Assembly: GCA_022478985.1 (NCBI GenBank)
Contig: JAKSZP010009202.1
Span: forward strand, 310,001 to 374,000
From: Massospora cicadina
Taxonomy: Eukaryota; Entomophthoromycota; Entomophthoromycetes; Entomophthorales; Entomophthoraceae
Direction: 5' to 3'
DNA length: 64,000 bases
A program made the translations under genes and the position numbers. The notes beneath the pieces are model-generated. The model did not search any database and was not told where the DNA came from. It worked only from the letters and a program-made list of their open reading frames with translations. The stretch's first letter is position 1; every line of letters starts with the position of its first letter. Below, piece by piece: positions 9,303 to 20,782 of this stretch.

Positions 9303-12300
9303 ACTGGATGATAAGCTCTTATAGCTTATATGCTTGAAGGAACTTTGCATGAACTCAGTTGATAATCTGACATCCCGCAGATCCTTAATGGTGTAGGCGT
9401 CCATGTCAGTCTTCTCAATTATCTTAAACAGCCCAGACCAGATGTAAAAGAGCTTGTTTTTCCACCTAAATCCGTGTTGGTCATGGAATAGGATATAATA
9501 TCCTACAACAAACAGCAGAAGTCCACTATTTCTTTTTTGATCAGCTGCCTGATCACAAATCTTCTTGGCAAAACTGGTGAAATAGGCTTCCATTTGTAGC
9601 TTGATCAGCTTTTCTGTAAGATTCATCAAATATTGCTGAAGTTCACACCACAAGTGTCCTCTAAACATTAGTAAAGCAAGGCAGGCAGAGACAGATGTCT
9701 ACTATAGAGCAGCTGGAAAGGGCTCTTTCTAGTGGATTAGTAATAGCTGATATTATATGCAAACATAGCTGTAGGTAGGAGGGTACTCCATTCCAAGGGT
9801 CAATCCTTTATCAACTTATGGAGTATGTTCACTAAGGTTCCGTTGATCCGTTCCACCATTCCATTTTTATTCCAGATGGTAGGGGGTGGTTGAAACTCTG
9901 CAGATTGCCATCAACACGTTCAACTTGGGCAAGATGTGCAAAGTGAAATTAATTCTGTTGTCCGTTAAAATGAACTGCAGGCAGCCATGTTGCTGTATAA
10001 CACACTCCATAATAAACTTGGCAGTAGTGACTGCTCCCAAGTCATTAATGGCCCTGGTCTCCACCCATCTTGTCAAATAACCAATTGTGACGATTATATA
10101 CTTATATTGATTGGTGCCAGTTGGCAGAGGTCCCACTACATCAAGGGAAACGGTGTGCCAGGTGAACTGTGGATTAAACAGCCAGTATATTGTCTTCTTG
10201 TGGAATGGATTTTCCATTTGACACTGATGGAAACAACGTACCGTTTCCAACACATCATAATGCATGCTCTCCCAGTAGTAGTGGTATCAAAAAACTCCAA
10301 CGTTTTTCACAATCCTCCATGTCCTACCACCCAATGGGCATCCATAATAATTGCAGGCCTAGCGGAAGGTTTAGGGAAACTCAGCGTCAAAGAACCAATC
10401 TGCTTATATAGTTCCCCCTCACATAGGAAAGTATCCTGCCTAAGCCCATATAGTACCTTGATCATTTGTGGCAGCTCATCATGATATTTGTTCACCATCA
10501 TCTTCTCATACATAATGTCAGCCAAATCTGCCATGATAGAAACCATTGGTAGGTGGGAAAGACAATCTGCATTTTGATGTTTTTTCTGGATGGTATATAA
10601 TCTCAAAATTGTACACCTGGAGCTTAAGTGCCCAACGCACAAGCCATCATTCTGGTTCATGAAAATTCTGCAGCTAGCGCAACGAAGCGTGATCCATCAC
10701 CTCTTGGAACTTTACCCCATGTAGATACACCTGAAACTGTTTGTATGCTTAAATCACCGCCAAGCACTCATGCTCAGTCACAGTATAGTTATATTCATAA
10801 CAAATTAAGCTTCAACTACAAAATGTGATAGGATGCTCCATTCCATCATTGTCCTTCTGAGGTAATACTGCCCCTATAGTGGAGAGAGATGCATCGTTTG
10901 TACTATGAATTGTTTCTTGAAGTTGGTATATTGTAACATGGGTGCGCTTGCTAACACGGTTTGTAACACATTGAAAGCATTTTGACATTGTTCCGTCCAA
11001 TTGAAAGAGGCATTTTTCTTTAACAACTCAAAAAGCGGTGCCCCAATACAACTAAAATTGGGAATGAACCGTTGGTAGTACCTAACCATCCCCATAACAC
11101 TTGAATATTCATTTTATTACCTGAGTGGGTCATTTTGCTAATTGCTTTCAGCTTTTCCAGTTGCAGTTTAAGCCCTTTTGAATCCACTATGAACCTGAGG
11201 TATTCTAATTGTTCTTTAAAAAAGTGACACTTCTAAGGCTTGAATTTTATATTGGCATTAGCAAAGCGGCGTAACTCTTGTTCCAAGTGGGCAAGATGCT
11301 CTGTAAACATCCGTGAAAACACATTGATATCATAGAGGTAAACTAAGATGCAGGACAGCTTCAATTCAGCTAAAATCATATCCATAGCGTGCTGGAACAT
11401 AGCTGGGGCGTTGCACAAACCCTGTGGCATACATGTCAGCTGGAATAACCCCTTCAAAGTGATGTAAGTGCATTTCTCTTGTTCCACTGAAGGCAATTCA
11501 ATCTGCCAGTACTCTGAGATCATATCCATGGTGGAAAAATTTGCCCCGCCCAGTTGATCCAATCATCATCAATCTGCAGAAGGGGTAGGAGTCCATTTTT
11601 GTTACACTATTGAGCTTTTGGTAGTTAATAACCCCCCAGTTTGTGTTATCTTTTTTTATGATGAGCACTGGTGATTCCCACAGACTGTTTGATGGCTCTA
11701 GCATCCCTTGTTCAATAAGTTTATCTACCTTGTCAGATACAAGCTCTTCCGCTGCCTTTGAACGTCTAATAGGCTGCAATTGAATGGGAGGGTGATTGCC
11801 CATATCTATCTGATGTACCACCCCTTGGGCATACCTCAAATCATGATTTTCATATGTAATAATATCACTGTATTTTTCAAATAAAGTTATAGCCTTATCT
11901 TGCTGTTCCACCAATAATCCAGTTAGTGCTTCCTGCAGAACCATTGTCATTTAGCCAAACAATGAATTTATTTAGTGGTTTGAGATCCTCCCACAATCCA
12001 AAATTATGAATATGCGAGCTTCCTATATAGGAGCTTATTGTAGATAAGCCACTACTTGGTGCCACTGGATCATTATTGTCTCCTTCTGTAAATTTGCTAG
12101 CAGTACCTTCACCTCCCCATTCCCAGGGAGCAGTAGCCCTGGAGCCACATGTTGTTCAAGCGGTGATTGCTGGTGAGGCCCCATAATTTCCCCATATAGC
12201 CCTTTAGGGATGTCAATTTTGAGATTAGTTCCTATTATGCATTGATGTCCAGATGGTAGTCTCAAAGCGCTTGCTGCTCAAAGTGGAATCCCTTTATACT

Positions 12301-12760
12301 CATAAATATGGTTGTGAAGGGCTCTGGTTCTCTGCTTCATTTGCCAATATTAGATAGGTATCACTCTGTCACTGTACACTAGATTGATTTGACTGGAGTA
12401 GAATGGATCCATTGGGATTCTGCTAGAGGTAAATTAAATGTGAATCTGTTGTCACAAAGTATTAAGGGTTTCCTCTACCATATCTATCACAGCTCCAAAT
12501 TTCCTCATAAATACCACACCAATTAACATATCTTAGTTATTTTTGGGTAGAACCACCGCTCAATAGGAAGCCCTGACTGACCCAAATCATAAAGGCAACG
12601 CGCTATATTCTCCTTTGGACACAGTACTCTGCGTCCCCGCAGTCCCATATACTACTCAGTAGTCCACATCCAGCTTCAACGGGTGCTTAGCCACCAACCT
12701 GGTAGAAATTTTATTCACAGGGGCCCCCATGTCTATGATATTGCGGATTTTTGTGTTTCT
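9303..12760 (-). pseudogene. G2 pol: protease, dUTPase-like, RT, RNase H, integrase (broken)
   Basis: Read on the minus strand. Protease shows IIDMGAPVNKIS near 12740, where the usual D-T/S-G active site is DMG. RT runs from 11950 to about 10870; its active-site box is YLYD near 11340 (usually YLDD). RNase H begins near DASLSTIGAVL (about 10905). Integrase zinc-finger remnants lie near 10310-10200; the first catalytic block is VTIGYLTRW (Asp replaced by Gly, about 10090) and the second is LTDNRINFT. The integrase tail (9668-9313) has KLFYIWSGLFKIIEKTDMDA, a form of the GPF module. Multiple stops and lost catalytic residues show inactivity. Confidence 0.88.
12035..12265 (-). pseudogene. dUTPase-like domain within G2 pol, between protease and RT
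   Basis: An open 76-codon stretch reads IDIPKGLYGEIMGP, then EQHVAPGLLLPG, then GEVKVLLANLQKE, ending in WHQVVAYLQ. The order P-x-G-x-YG-x-I, then a GLL/G hairpin, then GEVKVLLAN and a terminal xQVAxL follows dUTPase motifs 2 to 5 (compare GEVKVVLFN and GDRIAQL in trimeric dUTPases). It lies between protease (12740) and RT (11950). The consensus Asp of the substrate hairpin is not evident, so it may be a structural, non-catalytic derivative. The call rests on motif order only. Confidence 0.6.
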
Positions 12761-13239
12761 GAACGAAAATGTCACATTAAGTGCACTCCAAGTAAGAAGA
12801 ACTATCAGTGTTTAATACATGGACATCCAAAGGCTTTTTGTTACTCAGAAAGGAGGAACTTCTCATACTGACATGAGGATACTCCATAACAAATTTTTCA
12901 ACCAGAATTGCTATGCTAACCCCTACTAGAGAGGCAATGTCCATAGAAGGATCTGCGTTGCTTATGCCAATTTGTTCCAGGATCTTCCATGCATATGTCT
13001 TCTTTTCCTGGAAGAACTCAGAGCTTGGGGGTAAATAATAACTCTCTGGAACGGAAGCAGGGGTATCTGACAGAAGCTGTTGGTATAGCAAGTTGTCTGT
13101 CTGAGTTTTGAGTCCTATGCAAAGAGATGCTTGTGAATTGTTAGGGACAATTGAATTGGACTTAGCAGAGGTAAAGCGTCCCATCTCTACTCTGCTCAAG
13201 CTTCTCCCTGATCAATCTTCCCAAATGACATCACATACA

Positions 13240-15640
13240 CCTACAGTTTGGTAGGGCAATTGCCCGCATAATGCCCTCTTCATCCACACTGGAAGCATGT
13301 ATTCATAAAGGGTTCATGTATATAACTTGCAGCAGGAGGACCAGTTTGCTGATTAAAGGTATTATTAAAGGTTGGGGACAAACCGGAAAAGCGTACATAG
13401 GGCGAAAAAGGATATGCTGATATATATTATGGAAAAATATGTTCCAGCAGCTGATAGCTTGGTCGCTGCGGCCCATATCCCAAAGAGTTTGGTGCGGCGA
13501 CAGAAGGGGTCTTTTGGGCTACATTAGGAGTGCTGAATGTGGCAGAGAGTTGATGTAAGGTGTTCATGATTCAAATAAGCCCTGCATCTTCATCCAAAAC
13601 ATGAGACATAGCGTTATGTAATTCCTGATATAGTTTGACAGCAACCGTCATTGCTATAATGACATCCTCAGAAGATAAAATGTTGGCTCCAAGTAACAAA
13701 TGTGCTTTTGCTAAAATTGTTTAGCGAATTCTAACAGGGACTTGTTTTGGTGGAACTGTAAAGTCAGGAAGACAGCCTTTCATTAGGCCATCTTGGCTGT
13801 GCCCCCAAACAGCTGGAAAACAATCACTTTATACTTCTTTGTAAGATACTGAGCTATCTGGAAGGTAGCAGGTAACTTGATCAGCACAACCCACATTCAA
13901 AGCGGATAGCAACAGTTTTGCTTTCTGCTAATCAGAAGCCCCTTCCATGGCAAACTCGAATTGCTTAAAGTAACCATGCATATTCCCATCATGACTGAAG
14001 GTCAGTAATTTCTCAATTCAAACAGCTTCACCTTGCTCCGGGCTCCAGCCATGAGGAACAGTCAAATTGTGTTCTAAGTGACTAGGGAAACCACCCCCTT
14101 GTGAACTATCATATGGATGAACAGATGGAATCAAATTTGCCAAAATGGACTCAGAAGAAGTTGTGTTGCGCGGAAGTTCACCACAACCCCTGAGGGATAC
14201 TCATTGGCTGATCCATAGCATTCCTCCCCCAAATAACCACTAACTGCACTTTTCCACCAGCTCCAGTGTGCTCAGCAAAATGTTCAATAATTATCTGTTC
14301 TATTTTTAACCAAATAGCATCTACACCGTCCATCCTGAAATTCCTGTTGCAGCATGTCATATTGTTTTTACAAATCCCAATGGAATTTCTGCTTAGAGTC
14401 CAGTTTTGCTCCACTGCCTGTAGTTGCAAGAGGACGTACTCTAATGTGTTCTTCATTCTTTCAACCTGCCTGATAGCATTATGCACTTATCAATTAGTGT
14501 CAACTATTTGGTTAATGAGGGTGGCTTGTTCTCACACCAATTCCTCATTGGCCCGTTAAAGGGTATCTAGCCATACTTGCATTTCCATGTACTCTCTCGT
14601 CTTACTGAACAGAAGCAGATTGGCTCTACTGCACTCAGCCTGGCTAATGACTTCCAATTGTGTAACCTGATGTATTAAGTAGAGATATTTGGGGGATGTT
14701 GACAAAAGGTGAGTGCGTTATCTGTCATCTGCTGATTACTCCACTTGATGTGAAGTTGGCTGAATTCAGCTGCTATGGAACTGACATGATCTGTTACTTG
14801 CCATTCTGTCAGTGTTATAATTTCCTTAATTGGAGCTATTGTGGCTTCAAGCACTTCCACCCATTCTGCTAGATCCATCATAAAGCGCTCAGTATTGCTT
14901 TCCAACATTGTTACATCCTGAATTCATTCCACCAATAGGTCATGCCAATCCAACAGTTCTCCTATCACCCAAGTTAACTCTAGATTCAACTGTGGCATCA
15001 AAATGTCCAACTGATGGCGGACATCCCCAACACATGGTCCACCTGTACCAGCGCCCCCTGCACCTCTAAAAAAGAGCAATCAAGGCAGTCAAGCAGGAGG
15101 CAAGTATTGTTCTGGTGGAATTAAATGAACCGCATTAAATCCCCAATCTAAATATTGTGGCAAGCCAGCACATGCAGTAGCTGGTGGATAGACAGCTACA
15201 CATAAGCAACTAATTACTCTTTGGTTTTATGGTACTAAGCTGACAAGAAAACCCCATGGTAGTTGCATCCAGATAGGACATATACAATTTGTAGCAGTTT
15301 TCTTAGTCCTATTGATTGTATAACAAGCTCAAAGCATGCTCCCCCACCTCATCTTCATAGAGTCAATATCCCCACAGAAGCTATTTCATAATGGCATGCA
15401 GCTTCTGAGGGGTCACATTCATAGAGCAACATTGATGGTCAGCCATCAATTCAGGACAATTTTCTAATTGCTAATCGACCATAGCATCTTCATCACCTGG
15501 CTCAGTTACTGTAAATAGTACTGGTTCATTGTTAGATGCTTCCTGCACTTCTCAGCATATTTTGCACAGAATATGATCAATTTTTGTCATAACAAGTGAT
15601 AGCTCACCATTTTGCCCTAGTGATAAACTACAGTTGACCA
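13240..15640 (-). pseudogene. G2 gag (capsid and nucleocapsid), broken
   Basis: Minus-strand reading gives a capsid-like stretch near 13960-13830 (FAMEGASDQQKAKLLLSAL) and a terminal zinc knuckle at about 13297-13256: C-F-Q-C-G-stop-R-G-H-Y-A-G-N-C, that is C-X2-C-X4-H-X4-C with one TGA inside. Upstream segments at 14908-14675 and 14486-14178 are long helical, Glu/Gln-rich and fit the N-terminal half. Many stops interrupt the frame. It lies between the PBS and protease, as expected for gag. Confidence 0.7.
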
Positions 15641-15644
15641 GTGG

Positions 15645-15664
15645 CCCCTTTTAGTGAGCAACAC
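15645..15664 (-). promoter_or_regulatory. Degenerate primer binding site of G2
   Basis: Immediately inside the 5' LTR the minus strand reads GTGTTGCTCACTAAAAGGGG. This is one base from the TGGTGCTCACT core seen in G3 and in the LTR element at 56843-59960. Confidence 0.55.
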
Positions 15665-16141
15665 TGTAAATTTTCAGCATAAAGACTTGACTACGCTGAG
15701 TAGGTTTACACAGGGTATTGGCCACTGTTCAACTAAATTTGATGATTTGAAGATTGCTGACTCTAATAAAAACCTGATAAATGATATATGGAGCAATCAC
15801 CCCTATTGACACTTTATTAATCTTCTAATAATTGCATACTTATCTGAATAAATCTACTAAAAGACCTTCTCCTCAATCTTTCATTCAACTCTTTAAATCT
15901 CAGTCTCCTAAGCTAAATGCATCCTCAGCTTGGTAATCTCCTATTTTTTTCCTTTTCTAGAAGTTCTCATCTATCTCAAAAAATTGGCATAATTTTTCTC
16001 AATTTTCCAAGCAGTCAACACTTTGATCAATTTGCTTTTCATATATATATCTTTTCCATAAATTTTGAGACACATCTCATTTCCCATTTCTGATCCGCTG
16101 GAATATGTAGCATATCATCCAGTCATATCAACTTCTTAACA
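15665..16141 (-). repeat. 5' LTR of G2
   Basis: Pairs with 8811-9288. On the plus strand it runs from TGTAAATTTTCAGCAT to CAACTTCTTAACA. The differences between the two LTRs indicate an old insertion. Confidence 0.85.
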
Positions 16142-17983
16142 GCTTGTTTATTATACATTACTTGGAACTAGTATCAGGAAAATAAGTACTTAAAATAACT
16201 AAAATGTGATAATAATTTATTGACCATGAAGATTATCTATATGAATGCCCTAGTTTTATATTCCATCCAACTTCCTTGACTTACCTAAGTTTAATAAATT
16301 TTAATCATAAGCTACTCTTCTTTTGAGCTTCTGGTTTTGCGCCTTGAATATGTTTTGGAAAGGTAGTAGAAATCGTCTCAGTAACATTAAAAATTGTTTT
16401 TATGCTACTAATTGACTGAATATTATCACAATTAGGGTAAGTTAGGTGATTTTTGAACCAAACCCATTACAATCATAATTTAGTATAAAATCAATTGATC
16501 TAACTTCAACACCTATAATTTTGATCTGGTGGATAATATCTATAATCTCAGAAATTTTACTAATGACAGGCTTTACCCTAACAGTCATCATCTTCACTAT
16601 TTCTGTTGTGCACCTAGCAGGTTACAATATCAATAAAATTCAATTCCTTGGTGAGATCAATTAGATGCAGGTATCATTGGGTGATGGCTTTGCCCCTATA
16701 GTGAGCACCATCTTGTTGGTCTTCAGTTTTGAGAAGCTCAATGGTGTTTCTATCAAGAAGCTCAATAGTAAATTCTTGCAATAGTATTAGACAATTTATG
16801 TATTTTATATGTTTTAAGGGTGCCCAAGTCTTGCTTAGGTCCCAACAACTAAAGTATCCATTCTATGGTATGAGGTGAAGGTACTTATTGAAGCAATGTT
16901 ACCATATAGAAATTTACAATAAAAGGCTTAACTCTTTTTAGAAAGTAGCTTTGGGGTTTCATACATAACTTCTAACAATATAACCCTAAATAAGAAAATT
17001 TAGTAATATAATTAAAATAGGGGGTTATCTGAATGAAAACTTCATAGGGTAGCGCATCTGGATCTATGAATGCCTGTATAGCATAATTTTTGTAGGTTGA
17101 AAGTATACTTCTAAATGAACCACATTCAGATAGACTTAATATCATCAAAGTCAATAATTGTAAAAGAACAGATTTTTACCCTTTTGAGGGTATGACTTAA
17201 TTTAGTGTCTTGTTAGCCATCTGATAAAGAAGTTACCTTAAATTCTGATGATCTATACTTTGGCTAATAGGGCTCCATCTCAGAAAATTTTGGACTCAAG
17301 TCATATTGGAGGAGATTTCCTAATAATAAATTGAGCTTTACTAATTTTTTATTCATCTGTATAGCAAAATAAAATGGATTTCTTTAACCCCTTTTTGGGC
17401 CTATTTATCAATTCTCTTGAAAGGTTCATTTGATTGATATTTTCCTGTTATGTTTGATACTCTGATATCTGAAACCCATTTTGAACGTTGAATTATGCTT
17501 TGACACCATCTGAACTCACAAACTCATTCACTTTTAATTGGTTATCTTCTCTGTCTAACTTAAGGCTTATTCATGATCTGTTTGTATAAAATTTTCACCT
17601 GGGGATACCACAGGTGTCAAATCTTTTCTGACTTAGGATGCTCTTAGTTGAGCCCTCTGTTTAAGAAGGAGAGTTTGCGGCTGTTGAGCTATTTTTAAAT
17701 ACATTTTTAAAATTACATACAGAGCTGTCTGATTTGCTATACATAGCTCTTCTGAATCAGAAATAATAGTAGGTTTTGGATTGGTAGTTAGGTGCAAGGT
17801 GGGAGAGTTAAAATAAGGAGGGGCAGCATTTACCTAACTCTCATTCACAGTATAGCCCAGGTCCCTTGATTGGGTCAATGGCAGCACCTTAGGATTGGTT
17901 CCTTTCTTTGGTATAAAGGGTGAATGCCCTATTCAGCTTGATAGCTTGATCTTGGGACTTTAAAGTTGCACTGTGATCAGTAA
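16142..17983. other. AT-rich region, one LTR-element relic, no gene seen
   Basis: No convincing host gene in either strand; the longest frame (16972-17154, minus) has no motif. The only recognisable item is an LTR-element primer site near 16700, so part of this stretch is probably decayed retroelement. Confidence 0.5.
16692..16710 (-). promoter_or_regulatory. Primer-binding-site relic of a decayed LTR element
   Basis: The minus strand reads TGGTGCTCACTATAGGGGC, nearly identical to the G3 primer site at 50322-50340. Just before it on the minus strand is CCAACA, a plausible LTR end. A degenerated minus-strand LTR element is likely here, with its LTR to the right, but I could not delimit it. 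Confidence 0.45.
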
Positions 17984-19420
17984 TCTATATATAAAAGCAA
18001 ATGTGTGCGCGTGTGTTTGTGTGTGTGTGCGCGATGCCCAGCCAAAACTAGAGCATGTAGAGCTCTGAAAATTTGGCTATAGGTGGACAGGAGGGGGTCC
18101 GTGTGCACCTCGAAGCCCGATTTTTAATTTTCATAGTAAAATAAAAATTTTATATGTAACAAGTTAAAATATTATATGTTTTTAATAGAAATCGGTATTT
18201 TGTTACGGCCAAGAAGTTTGATATTCGGTTGATTCGGTAGTTTAAATGGTTTTGTCGAGCGGTTGGTGGGTTTGTGTTGATTAATAAGCTTAACGGTTTA
18301 AATAAAATTAGTGATTGGTTGATTTGATAAGTTAATTGGTTTTGGTAAGTGGTTGGTGATTTTGGTTGTTTCGATACATTTAGTTTTGGTTTACGAAGCG
18401 GTTAGTGATTGGTTGATTTTTAATCTAATGGTTTTAGCTAAGTGCTTTAGTGGTTTAGTTAATTCGATAGGTTTAATCGGGTATGGCTGAATGGTTGGTA
18501 AATTTATATTGATTCAGTATAATTGATTACTTAATTTTATCAATAACTGTCTACAAATATAAAAAACATAAGATTATTAGATAAACTTTAAGCCCACAAA
18601 CAAATCTGTGTTAAACTTGGTATCAACAAATATTATCCTAAAATTTTATTTACAAAAGAATCAGTATGTTAATTTGTTTATATAGATGCATTATCTCGAG
18701 CAAGTAACCAAAATTCACCAAACTTGGCACAAGTATTCTATAAAGTTTGGGAACGGAATGCTAATATGTAATTATTTAATATAATCATATAAATTTAAAT
18801 ATCAGTTCTATATAAGATCTAGAACACATCTTTTTAATGGTAATTATATGGCAATTTGGCTGGGTATTTTCATATTCATTTAATTCGATTTTTTCACTGG
18901 TTTTGATAAGGGGTTGGTAGTTTTTGGCTGTTTTGTAAGTTCAATAATTGGTTTTTGCTGAGTGGTGGTTTATTTTTTGGTTTATTCGATAGGCTTAATA
19001 GTTTCAGGTAAGTGATTAATATTTAGTTAATTTGGTAGGCTTAATAGATTTTAGCTAAGTGGTTGGAGGTTGGAATTTTAAATAGGTTTAATGATTTCTG
19101 AACTTATTAATAGCTATCTACCAATATAAAGGCTAAAATAAATAGAATCTGATTGATTTGATGGTTTATTTTATTTGACCGAGTGGTTGATGGTTTTGGT
19201 CACATCAATAGGACACAGTTTAGTTTTGAGGGGTGATTAGTTATTGGTTGGTTTAATAAGTTCAGTTAGTTTTAGTTGAGTGGTTGGTGGTTTTGGTTGC
19301 TTCGATTGAGCAATTAGAATTGCCCGAATAAGAATTGCTTAACTATATAAAAGCTAAATTAATAAATTTGAATCGCCTGAAATTCTAGACACCGTAGCGA
19401 AGCGCGGGTAACTCCGCTAG
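17984..19420 (+). mobile_element. Non-autonomous Helitron
   Basis: The 5' end is TCTATATATAAAAGC, preceded by A; the 3' end is CTCCGCTAG followed by T. This gives the A^TC...CTAG^T insertion signature. Just upstream of the CTAG end is an imperfect GC-rich hairpin (19391-19409, ACCGTAGC / GCGCGGGT around a GAA loop). There are no terminal inverted repeats, no target duplication and no Rep or helicase frame in the 1437 bases. A short TG/GCGC run follows the 5' end, and the interior (about 18190-19330) repeats a diverged GGTTGGTGGTTTTGGTTG motif. Confidence 0.75.
18190..19330 (+). repeat. Degenerate internal repeats of the Helitron
   Basis: At least a dozen diverged units alternate a form of AAGTGGTTGGTGGTTTTGGT with GATTCGATAGGTTTAATGG. 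The spacing is irregular, about 50-70 bases, with one non-repeat insert near 18540-18850. No coding potential. Confidence 0.6.
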
Positions 19421-20782
19421 TATTATATACACTCCAGAGTAAATTATGTATAATCTCTCCTCAATAGAGGATTAGTATTGCATTGATTTCAAGTATAAAT
19501 TTATGAAAATCTTCAGGTCATATATTAAATCCTGGGTGTATGAAGGGTTTAAAGGAAAACATCCACTGTCACTAAGGACAAGTATAATAAGCATAACTTT
19601 AGAGAGTAATAGATGTCATCTATCTTGTAAACAATGTTGGACAGTACTCCTATGATTATCTTTTATAATCTGGTCACTTGTATGGATTTATGTCATCACT
19701 TTTTATTCAATGTAAAAAACTTTATCTTGCTAGATTCAAGACCCTATTCTAATAGTTTGATGTTTAAAACTTAGATCAATGGAAATTTACTTGATATGTG
19801 AACATATACTGTGTAACCAGAGATGCCGATTTATCTATATCTTTTCTTAATGCAATCAATATTTGCATTTATCAAATGTGTTTTACAGTTTATATAAACA
19901 TACATAAAAACTTGATTGTTTTATCCATCTTTAAATAAATAGGCAAATGTTAATATACTTGTGAGACAGGCAACACATGCCTAAAAGCGATATCAAACGA
20001 GCGAATTGGCTTTTAAATTGTGTTGGCAAATGGCAGGACCAAATTTTTTGGATTTGTATAAACGCAAATTGTTTATTCGAGGTAAACAACGCAAATTCAA
20101 TCTACCTAGATTATGTATTTTTAGCAATAGCATAAAGCTATCCTAATATAGACTATAATTTAAACACAATATTGGTTTTTGTGCTAAGGTTAATTTCTAC
20201 TCATCATAAGAAACTGCACATTTATATATCCATTTGATCATAACCTTGTTATTCTAAAGGGTTCTCTGATGTTTGGCCTTTCGAGACGTCCTGATTGCAT
20301 ACTTTTCATAACTGTTTTTGAATATTATTCCAAGACTGTACTTTTTATTTTTAATTCGTTTGTCATAAGATGTAACAAGGCTAATATTAAACACTGAGGC
20401 AGTCTACTTATACTTCAGAGGCATTCTATGCATCTTTTAATATTGTCTACAAGCTTTTATTTCTAAAAACAGTGATTTAAGTCTTTTTGTTAGGAAATAA
20501 TATCGGTACGCGTTACTTTGAGTGGTTTTTTCTCTGCTTTTAATCAATTATTTTTGTGGCCGCTCATATGGACCATTATGTTTCGTTTATGAACCTAGTA
20601 GTTGTAAACCAAAACGTTTTGAGAATTTCCTTTTTTGTTTTTAAATTTTGCAAAAAAATGCTTTTATTAAAGGTCATGGAGTCAATTTAAATGTGTCAAA
20701 AATTAACTAATGCTGCACGAGCATGTCATTATTTCTGATATGTTTAATTCTCGATTAATCCATTTTACTGACTTTTTTAAAG
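19421..20782. other. AT-rich spacer upstream of the mL44 gene
   Basis: I see no gene, RNA or transposon here. The promoter of the downstream gene must lie in its right part, but there is no clear TATA box or other site I can name. Confidence 0.5.

Larger units (their letters stand above)
8811..16141 (-). mobile_element. Ty3/Gypsy element G2 with both LTRs, degenerate
   Basis: Complete in layout on the minus strand: 5' LTR 15665-16141, degenerate PBS, gag (about 15600-13240), protease, dUTPase-like domain, RT, RNase H, integrase, polypurine tract, 3' LTR 8811-9288. The LTRs are 477 and 478 bases. Flanking pentamers TTTTG (left) and GCTTG (right) agree at only three positions, so the target duplication is unproven. 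Many stops and frameshifts throughout. Confidence 0.88.

Noticed and set aside
16972..17154. Minus-strand 60-codon frame near 17 kb
   Set aside because: Short, AT-rich, no motif, no neighbouring exon or regulatory context.
18001..18035. TG/GCGC run as an independent microsatellite or Z-DNA signal
   Set aside because: It is short and lies just inside the Helitron 5' end; reported as part of that element.
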